DNA of 35,888 bases from a virus, in IMG/VR virus record IMGVR_UViG_3300044712_002228, positions 1-35,888 of that record; one strand, given 5' to 3'. The notes below the pieces were generated by a model that worked only from the letters and a program-made list of their open reading frames with translations, was not told the DNA's origin and made no database searches. Numbering within the stretch: the stretch's first letter is position 1; every line of letters begins with the position of its first letter. This document shows, in pieces, positions 30,659-35,888 of this stretch. The position numbers and the translations under genes were made by a program.

Positions 30659-31280
30659 TAGTATTAAAACCCCAATATTTAATAGATCCTTCCGGGTATA
30701 TGTCATAGTATTTCTCCTTGCTTCCGCCATAACGGCTCTGGCAGAATGCCCTGAAACCTTCAACCCTTATCTTCACATTTGCATCGTACCTTATTGCGTT
30801 GGCTGTCCTGCCATCCGGATACTTGCCTGCAGCGTGCGATGTGAAAATGAATAACTTTTGAGGATGCCTGTTAATGAGATCCTTGGCAGTGAGCTTGTTT
30901 AACCCGGAGTACTGAACCGAATCAATTATGACGATCCGGGGGCTCTTATGCCTGGAGAGTCTTTCCTCCAGGTCCCCGATCGGCTCCTTGTCCAGGATTA
31001 TGAATCTGCCCTGTGTTTCAACCATATTCTCTCTTTTTATTGCATCCCGGAGGCTTTTGGAGATTCCCTCCTCAAGCGAGTTAAATGCTACTCTTTCCCA
31101 TTGGCAGAGGTATTTTGCGAGCTGGAGGACGAAAGCGGTCTTCCCGTTCGCGCTTTCGCCCCATACTATCCAACATCCCTTAACTTCAGGACTCCCTATC
31201 AGCTCCTGCCATATGCCGTCAAATGGCAGTTCAATAAACCTCGAATTAAGTACCTGAAGTGATGTTGCAGCTCGCCTCAC
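30645..31280 (-). CDS. RecA/DnaB-like P-loop ATPase
   Basis: The 211-residue protein has Walker A GESANGKT at 41-48 and Walker B RIVIIDS at 115-121. Between them FNSLEEG and related elements match the RecA-fold core. Its size is that of small RAD55/RecA-like phage ATPases used in replication or recombination. It follows MuB directly, so it may help replicative transposition by remodelling DNA or loading host proteins. Its start overlaps the stop of the MuB-type gene by one base. Confidence 0.75.
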   Translation of the reverse strand: MRRAATSLQVLNSRFIELPFDGIWQELIGSPEVKGCWIVWGESANGKTAFVLQLAKYLCQWERVAFNSLEEGISKSLRDAIKRENMVETQGRFIILDKEPIGDLEERLSRHKSPRIVIIDSVQYSGLNKLTAKDLINRHPQKLFIFTSHAAGKYPDGRTANAIRYDANVKIRVEGFRAFCQSRYGGSKEKYYDIYPEGSIKYWGFNTNDND

Positions 31281-32152
31281 TATGCCCTCCTCTGCTTGTT
31301 AACTTCTATTTGAATTCTTCTCAAACTGATTTCTATCGACTTAGGGATCGCATTCAGGAGTTCCTCGGATGCACCGTTTGCCTTGGCGATAAGTACGGCC
31401 TGCATAACGTGGAATTCCTTTGCTGCTTCTTTCCCCTCCGGAGTGATCCTCTGGTATCTGCTGCCATACCTCGAGAACAACTCTGGGTATCCTACCTTCG
31501 ACTTGGCCCTGTTAGCCTCAAATTTCTTTCTGAGGCCATCAGCACCCATCATATACCATCCGCACGATCCTTCAGTGGCATTCCACAGAGCCTTCAACTC
31601 CAGGGTGGCTTCGTAACTGAGATCTCCTGCTTCATCAAGTATGATCAGAGGTCTTTCCAGGCTTCTCAGGTAGTACACCAGGTCCTGGTATATCTCCCTC
31701 AGTAATCCCGAGGCGGTTATCCCAAACTCCTTGGCAATTTGTATTAGGAGCATTCTCTTCGTCTTAGCCTGGCTGCAGTCAATGTAAACTGCATTCTTGT
31801 GCTCACGCACGTAGCATTTGGCTGAGTAAGTTTTGCCAAGGTCAGTCTTGTCGCAAAGCATTCCGCCCATTGAGTTCTGCTGGCAAAGTTCCAGCTGGCC
31901 GGTTACATAACTATACACAGGTGTCTTGGCTGTAACCCAGGGAGTGCTCTGCCCGATCGGCACCTCTAGCTTCCTGGCAATTGTAATCAGAGCAGCGTCA
32001 GATATCACTCCGTCAAACTCGCCTTTAATTATTCTCGAAAACTGCGCTGGCGATGTTCCCAGTGCAACCGCCATCTTTGAATCAGATGGATACTTTGAAC
32101 GCTGCTGTTTAATCGCGTCCAGGATTCTTTGTTTAAACTCTATTGTAGCCAT
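31280..32152 (-). CDS. MuB-type transposition target activator ATPase
   Basis: In this 290-residue protein an N-terminal HTH (KMAVALGTSPAQFSRIIKGE, about 26-45) precedes an AAA+ core with CDKTDLGKTY at 100-109 as P-loop and LIILDEAGDL at 169-178 as Walker B. The first Gly of the classical P-loop is replaced, which I believe is common in Bacteroidota MuB relatives. MuB binds target DNA, delivers it to the transposase and protects phage DNA from self-integration. It lies 24 bases downstream of the transposase gene. Confidence 0.87.
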   Translation of the reverse strand: MATIEFKQRILDAIKQQRSKYPSDSKMAVALGTSPAQFSRIIKGEFDGVISDAALITIARKLEVPIGQSTPWVTAKTPVYSYVTGQLELCQQNSMGGMLCDKTDLGKTYSAKCYVREHKNAVYIDCSQAKTKRMLLIQIAKEFGITASGLLREIYQDLVYYLRSLERPLIILDEAGDLSYEATLELKALWNATEGSCGWYMMGADGLRKKFEANRAKSKVGYPELFSRYGSRYQRITPEGKEAAKEFHVMQAVLIAKANGASEELLNAIPKSIEISLRRIQIEVNKQRRA

Positions 32153-32176
32153 AATTAAAAAGGATTGGTGAATAAT

Positions 32177-34156
32177 TTAAATTGCATTTTTGCCGAGTTG
32201 CGACCAGTAGTCGGCATCGGCATTTATGTTGTTAATATTGAAATATTGTTCTGTGGAATCTGCATCCGGAGTCACGTCAAGGATCTCCGGGGTCACGTCG
32301 CTGAAGTCAGGCATATTCCTGATCACTTCAACCCTTGGCAGCTCGGCTGCTCTTTCATTAATGCGCTTGCGTGCGTGTGCCTGGCGTTTGGCCTGCTCTA
32401 TACGGATCTCTTCATCGAGTTCAGTTCTTTCAGCCTTAGCCTCGTTGTATGTTTCAATCTGATCTGCCTTACACAGGTATTTGTCGCCCTGGTATAAATA
32501 CACTGAAGGAATGTTACCAGAAGGATCCTCGATCCAGTAAGCTTCCACGTCGTATCTGTTTGGAGCAAGTAATCCTAGCACGTGATCCGTGTCTATTGCA
32601 TAAGCTTTGTACTGAACGGTCACGAAGTCATAATTCCTTACCGATGTCTCTGTCCGGTTTCCCAGATACCTTAATATTATATGCATCGCTGGTGATCCAA
32701 GATCCGGATTAGCCATTTCCTTCAATACCTGCAACCTGGTTTTACCTGGATAATCAGGATGCTCCTGGTTATGCTGAAACCTGATCGAGTAGATATCATC
32801 TGCCACAAGATCCTCGTACTCATAAATCCGGTTCTCGTCCTGGTTTATCTGGTAAGCATCGTGCTTATTCGACCAACGGCCTATGTTGTCCTGAAGGAGC
32901 TTCTCTGCTCCGTATTTCTTGGCTCTTATTCCGTGCTCTGCCCTCTTCTCCCGTGAGTTCTGAGGATTACACCAGCGCACGTGCGCGAACATAGTCTGCA
33001 GCGGATCCTTCAACTGAGTCATAAGGTGTCTTTCAACCTCTGCTTCACCTGGCCAGGGTAATGATTCCTCCAGACAGAATGAAAGCATCGATCTGAAGCA
33101 GTCAATTATAAGCGCGGTATCCTTAGTCCTGGAGTGAGCCCAGCCGATTATGCAGCCAGAAAGTGGCTCATAAGCATAGTAACATTTAACCTCAAAGCCG
33201 TTGGCTGTCCTGCGTGGCAGATCCCGGTCGTCAAATGACACCTTCGAGAGGCTGAATTCTGGCTTATGTCTGTGGTTATAAGGCAGCGATTTAGTACGAA
33301 AATCGATCCCACTTGTCCTGAATTTGTTTATTACCTGCCTGTTTACGGGTTTCGATAAGTAAGACCAGGTTGTGCTCTCACTTATATATAATGGTTGTCC
33401 GTTCTGGTCGTGGAAGTCTGCCCTGTCAAACAACTCACCGCTTTTCAAATCAACCACCTCCAGCGATCCTGCCAGGAATTGAAGGTAAAGCTCACGCACG
33501 GTGCTTGCAAAATGTCTGTTCTTTGTGGTATATAGAGCAAGGAAGAGATCCTCCATTTTTTTGCTCACTTTACGAGCGCGCTGGTTGCCATAATGTCTGT
33601 TCACCAGGCATACATAACCTCTCTGCAGGTATTCCTTATGCTTATCCCTGAGTCGGCGGCTGTTTTCTGGGAGCGAGTGGCACCATAAAGATCTGTCTAT
33701 TCCAATAACATCCCTGGTAACGTTCTCCCAAACATCTTGCATCTTAACGGAATTGCCCATTGCCCGGCGCATATTAATCATCGCCTGGGTAAGTTTTCCG
33801 ATAGCATTAAGCACTGCTGCATTGGCACAGTACTCCCTTATCGCTTCCAGGGGAAGATTCCGGCCATCTGCAAGTTCGTACTCGGCAAAGTACTTGTATG
33901 CCTTGGGGTCTGCTTCAATTATGTCAGTAATGCCCTGGTCTTTCTTCGGACTTGGATTACCATACTTTGCTTCAAGTATGGCTCTGCGCTTTGGCAATAT
34001 GGAGTTCCATTCAATCTGAACCGGCTGGCCCTTGCAGGCTCTGGTTGTTTTTAGAAAATAACGTCTTCTGTCATTTTCAAATTGGCTGTAAGTCAACCCT
34101 GAGCTTATCCACTCATCTAGGGTTATTACAGTTGTGTTTTCTATTATTTGCGGCAT
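32177..34156 (-). CDS. Mu-type DDE transposase (MuA-like)
   Basis: The 659-residue transposase is the size of MuA. The N-terminal part begins with a winged-helix-like domain (WISSGLTYSQFENDRRRYF). The integrase core lies at about 290-440: first catalytic Asp in KVSFDDRDLP (309/310), a second acid in GEAEVERHLM (371-375, where most DDE enzymes have Asp) and the last Glu in NSREKRAEHGIRAKKY (403 or 407). A basic C-terminal segment (KRQAHARKRINERAAELPRVEV) would contact MuB. It joins phage ends to target DNA for integration and replication. Confidence 0.92.
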   Translation of the reverse strand: MPQIIENTTVITLDEWISSGLTYSQFENDRRRYFLKTTRACKGQPVQIEWNSILPKRRAILEAKYGNPSPKKDQGITDIIEADPKAYKYFAEYELADGRNLPLEAIREYCANAAVLNAIGKLTQAMINMRRAMGNSVKMQDVWENVTRDVIGIDRSLWCHSLPENSRRLRDKHKEYLQRGYVCLVNRHYGNQRARKVSKKMEDLFLALYTTKNRHFASTVRELYLQFLAGSLEVVDLKSGELFDRADFHDQNGQPLYISESTTWSYLSKPVNRQVINKFRTSGIDFRTKSLPYNHRHKPEFSLSKVSFDDRDLPRRTANGFEVKCYYAYEPLSGCIIGWAHSRTKDTALIIDCFRSMLSFCLEESLPWPGEAEVERHLMTQLKDPLQTMFAHVRWCNPQNSREKRAEHGIRAKKYGAEKLLQDNIGRWSNKHDAYQINQDENRIYEYEDLVADDIYSIRFQHNQEHPDYPGKTRLQVLKEMANPDLGSPAMHIILRYLGNRTETSVRNYDFVTVQYKAYAIDTDHVLGLLAPNRYDVEAYWIEDPSGNIPSVYLYQGDKYLCKADQIETYNEAKAERTELDEEIRIEQAKRQAHARKRINERAAELPRVEVIRNMPDFSDVTPEILDVTPDADSTEQYFNINNINADADYWSQLGKNAI

Positions 34157-34210
34157 CTTGGGAAGATTTTAAAGGTGCCGGTCTCTCCCGGCTGTCACGG
34201 ATAGAGATGA

Positions 34211-34462
34211 TTAGCGTTTAAAATATGACTGGTGATAGCCTCCACTATGGCGATTGGCTTGCTCAATGGAGATTGGCTCGTGCATACCCAGGCGCGAAAA
34301 CCTGATTGTGCAATTGTTAAGTACTGCAGAGATGGCATCCAACACATCGTCTAATGGAAAATCCTCGTGTACGTTTTCTAGTACATAAACTATTTTTGAA
34401 TTATCCCACGACGGCTCTTTCTGGGACCAATCCATAGCTTGAAAGACAATATTTTTATTCAT
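34211..34462 (-). CDS. Small early protein, unknown
   Basis: This 83-residue acidic protein (SKIVYVLENVHEDFPLDDVLDAISAVLNN) has no DNA-binding motif. It is the second gene of the early operon, between the Cro/Ner-like regulator and the transposase, with gaps of about 13 and 54 bases. The function is unknown. Confidence 0.5.
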   Translation of the reverse strand: MNKNIVFQAMDWSQKEPSWDNSKIVYVLENVHEDFPLDDVLDAISAVLNNCTIRFSRLGMHEPISIEQANRHSGGYHQSYFKR

Positions 34463-34475
34463 ATATAAGGAGGAG

Positions 34476-34670
34476 TTAATTAAGTAGTCTCTGGAGTTTG
34501 TCAGCAGCTCTTCTTATTTCATTTACCAGGCAGGTATCCCGATCGGCATATTCTCCTAGCTTGTCATTGAGTACCATCCCTACATATTTAGGGCTGCAGG
34601 ATACCATTCTAGCTATCATAATACGGGACCCCCTGCCCAGGTCCTTGTAATTTTTTTTTGTTTTTCCCAT
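34476..34670 (-). CDS. Cro/Ner-like early regulator
   Basis: I prefer the ATG at 34670 (MGKTKKNYKDLG), which lies downstream of the predicted -7 box; the longer frame would start inside the operator. The 64-residue product has an HTH-like stretch (SRIMIARMVSCSPKYVGMVLND) and a helical end. As first gene of the early operon facing the repressor, it is probably the Cro/Ner counterpart that represses the early or repressor promoter. Confidence 0.65.
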   Translation of the reverse strand: MGKTKKNYKDLGRGSRIMIARMVSCSPKYVGMVLNDKLGEYADRDTCLVNEIRRAADKLQRLLN

Positions 34671-34686
34671 TCTAATTGCTTTAACT

Positions 34687-34717
34687 TTGTGCTTGCTTGT
34701 GGGAACAAATATATTAG
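34687..34717 (+). promoter_or_regulatory. Possible repressor promoter
   Basis: Rightward TTTG (34687-34690), 19 bases, TATATTAG (34710-34717), which matches TAnnTTTG at seven of eight positions. It overlaps the leftward early promoter, so the two would compete. Transcription would then cross both operators before the repressor start at 34769. Confidence 0.35.
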
Positions 34718-34737
34718 GATATTTCCTAATTACCAAA
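34706..34737 (-). promoter_or_regulatory. Early promoter
   Basis: Leftward TTTG (34737-34734), 20 bases, then a perfect TATATTTG (34713-34706), the Bacteroidota primary sigma consensus. The first codon of the Cro-like gene follows 36 bases downstream. The spacer contains operator O1 almost exactly, so bound repressor would exclude RNA polymerase. Confidence 0.65.
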
Positions 34738-34760
34738 ATAATTATAGAATATTTCCTATT
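34713..34760. promoter_or_regulatory. Operators O1 and O2
   Basis: O1 (34713-34730) reads ATTAGGATATTTCCTAAT, with perfect 7-bp arms. O2 (34743-34760) reads TATAGAATATTTCCTATT. The 14-base cores at 34715 and 34745 differ at one base and start exactly 30 bases apart, close to three helical turns, so dimers bound to both would lie on the same face of DNA. Likely ligands are the repressor and the Cro/Ner-like protein. Confidence 0.7.
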
Positions 34761-34768
34761 ATTTTCAG

Positions 34769-35152
34769 ATGTTAACCAGAATTAAGGAGTATATTGATTA
34801 CAAAGGGATTTCTGTCTCTGCATTCGAAAAGAGCATAGGGATGTCAAATGCTTCATTTGGTAAATCTTTGAAAAACGGAGGTACTATAGGTGCAGATAAA
34901 ATAGAAATTATCCTAAATAGGTATCCTGATTTAAATGTATGCTGGTTGATAACCGGAAGTGGTCCGATGTTAAAGACTGGTGATGATTTAAATGAACCTC
35001 CATCTCTTTACAGCAATAAAATCATCGAAACTCAGAATGCAACAATTGAAACTCTTGGGAAATTGGTGAAACGACTTGAAGAGGAAATTGAAAGGTTGAA
35101 ATCAGAAAAAGAAAAGCCCGCTGAGAGCGGGCAAAAAAGAAAGGTCGGATAA
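34769..35152 (+). CDS. Phage repressor, HTH plus coiled coil
   Basis: The 127-residue protein has an N-terminal Xre-type HTH (VSAFEKSIGMSNASFGKSLKNGG, about 16-38) followed by the WLITGSGPML element common in Bacteroidota phage repressors. Residues about 88-118 form a predicted coiled coil (IIETQNATIETLGKLVKRLEEE) that would mediate dimerisation. There is no S24 self-cleavage domain, so induction by RecA-driven autocleavage is unlikely. It is divergent from the early operon and shares its operators. The last codons overlap a hairpin. Confidence 0.8.
   Translation: MLTRIKEYIDYKGISVSAFEKSIGMSNASFGKSLKNGGTIGADKIEIILNRYPDLNVCWLITGSGPMLKTGDDLNEPPSLYSNKIIETQNATIETLGKLVKRLEEEIERLKSEKEKPAESGQKRKVG
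35116..35132 (-). terminator. Terminator for incoming leftward transcription
   Basis: GCCCGCT (35116-35122), loop GAG, AGCGGGC (35126-35132). In the leftward direction it is followed by TTTTCTTTTTC, a proper T-tract; in the rightward direction by A's. It therefore stops transcripts coming from the right flank, although it lies inside the last codons of the repressor gene. Confidence 0.65.
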
Positions 35153-35394
35153 TTCAACTCTGGCCAAAGGAAAAACAAGCCGTAAAACATACAGCCAGGA
35201 TCCTGGTAATTATTTTTCAATTTATGACAGCCTGATCGGCATTCTATTACCTTGACTTTCTCTTATCTGATGCCTTAAAATACCTGTTTTTTATTGCACA
35301 CACACACCTTTTAAGGGTGTTTTTTACCTATTTATCATATAATATGCTGTCTTTCAATTTACTAAAATTATTCTATCATTATATCAATCTGTCA

Positions 35395-35469
35395 TTTTTT
35401 GGTATTATACCCCTCTTATTAATCATTTTTAAGGGGTTTTTCTGCTATTTTTTGGTATTATACCCCTCT
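35395..35469 (+). repeat. Direct repeat pair of 22 bp
   Basis: TTTTTTGGTATTATACCCCT followed by CT occurs at 35395-35416 and again at 35448-35469, 53 bases apart. Between the copies lies AAGGGG, which can pair with the CCCCT of either copy. Their role is unknown. Confidence 0.7.
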
Positions 35470-35494
35470 CATTTAAGGTTCTAAATCACGTTTT

Positions 35495-35529
35495 TTGACT
35501 GCCCATTGACTGCCCATTTGACTGCCCAT
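35495..35529 (+). repeat. Three near-tandem copies of TTGACTGCCCAT
   Basis: Copies at 35495-35506, 35506-35517 and 35518-35529 have a period of 11-12 bases, about one helical turn, so a protein could bind all three on one face. They are followed by GTACTTTTTGAGTAC, a short inverted repeat. Confidence 0.65.
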
Positions 35530-35728
35530 TGTACTTTTTGAGTACTATTTTCACACTTTGGGGCTAAACTCCGTCCGCGCCGGATCAGGCCGGTACTGGT
35601 AAACAATCCTTTTGAAGTGGTTTGCTCTACCTCCCAATTAACCATAGCGAGCGTATTGCCTTTAAAAATTGAAATTAATGAGTACTTTTGGAGAGCTAAG
35701 TCATTTAGGTATTAACATTGAATTAACT

Positions 35729-35841
35729 TTTATGTACGTTTTGTTTTGGAGTTGCAAAACTCATTTTTCTGATGCACTTGCTCACTATTTGCGCCTTTCG
35801 TGTGCTTTTTGCCTTTTATGCTTTATGTACATTTTGTTTTG
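35729..35841 (-). repeat. Right-end putative transposase-binding sites
   Basis: TTTATGTACGTTTTGTTTTG (35729-35748) and TTTATGTACATTTTGTTTTG (35822-35841) differ at one base and are 93 bases apart. They are in inverted orientation to the two sites at 167-208, as expected for the ends of a Mu-like element. Confidence 0.65.
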
Positions 35842-35888
35842 AGGCCCTTATTTCCAAGAATTTCTATTCTGTTTTTAATTTCCTTCCT

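Larger units (their letters stand above)
35153..35888. other. Right prophage end region without genes
   Basis: No convincing ORF is present. The stretch is AT-rich and holds a 22-bp direct repeat, three tandem 12-mers, several GTAC-TTTTG words (35531, 35682, 35735, 35828) and the right-end transposase sites. A CA at 35855-35856 is the only CA after the last site and may be the Mu-type terminus; the remaining 32 bases would then be host DNA. Confidence 0.5.

Noticed and set aside
35032-35220. Leftward ORF overlapping the repressor 3' end
   Set aside because: It crosses the terminator hairpin and is antisense to the repressor's coiled coil; there is no start signal.
104-35854. CTTATTTC at 104-111 and 35847-35854 as an 8-bp target duplication
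   Set aside because: It would put the left end 55 bases from the first transposase site but the right end only 5 from its site, and Mu-type duplications are usually 5 bp. In an AT-rich flank such a match can arise by chance. It is kept only as a possibility.
1-35888. Site-specific integrase, tRNA or rRNA genes
   Set aside because: No tyrosine or serine recombinase motif was seen; integration is explained by the transposase. No tRNA or rRNA sequence was recognised by eye.

Overview
The window is almost entirely one Mu-like transposable prophage (about 35.7 kb) in a Bacteroidota host. The evidence is: an early operon with a DDE transposase of the MuA type and a MuB-type ATPase; a Mu-type head module (DUF1804, terminase, DUF1320, DUF935 portal, F-like and G-like morphogenesis proteins); promoter-like sequences of the Bacteroidota form TTTG/TAnnTTTG; and inverted pairs of a shared 20-bp motif at the two ends. 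The first 123 bases are the 3' end of a host gene. The prophage is inverted relative to the usual Mu map: immunity and transposition genes lie on the right, and lysis and DNA-modification genes on the left.

Right to left, the layout is as follows. (1) A right-end region without genes (35153-35888) carries direct repeats and putative transposase sites. (2) A rightward repressor gene (34769) faces a leftward early operon (34670 to 21940) across an operator/promoter region. The early operon encodes a Cro/Ner-like protein, transposase, MuB, a RecA-like ATPase, a possible GemA-like protein, DUF3164, a ParB-like protein, a DnaA domain IV-like protein, a small membrane protein, a glucosaminidase, HNH and SEC-C proteins, and then a diversity-generating retroelement (DGR). 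After the DGR come a small HTH protein and a lipoprotein. (3) A rightward late operon (16395-21886) makes terminase, portal and head morphogenesis proteins. (4) A divergent leftward late operon (16192-1413) makes protease/scaffold, capsid, tail tube, frameshifted tail chaperones, tape measure, hub, fibres, an ECF-type sigma factor and a lysis-like cluster. A Dam-type methylase (1265-468) and a small lipoprotein gene (271-471) close the left side. With a tail tube, chaperones and tape measure but no sheath, the virion is probably a siphovirus.

The most interesting system is the DGR at 23.3-25.6 kb. A reverse transcriptase of the DGR type follows a 77-bp template repeat (TR), and two paralogous target genes upstream each contain a 77-bp variable repeat (VR). 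Read on the coding strand, 21 of the 22 TR/VR differences fall on template adenines (9 of 10 in VR1, 12 of 12 in VR2), the signature of adenine-directed mutagenic retrohoming. Unusually, the targets are not tail fibres. They are small proteins (135 and 152 residues) without signal peptides, encoded in the early/middle operon, and the variable segment is followed by a conserved C-terminal tail. No Avd protein is recognisable; a 97-residue protein overlapping the end of the RT gene is the best candidate accessory.

Other notable points are a probable -1 ribosomal frameshift on an A9 run joining the two tail chaperone frames, a phage-encoded sigma factor, a single ORF that joins a holin-like hairpin to an exported beta-rich domain, an intact papain-type protease in the lysis region, and host-style palindromic repeats scattered between phage genes. 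All family names are assigned by reading the sequence; no database search was run.
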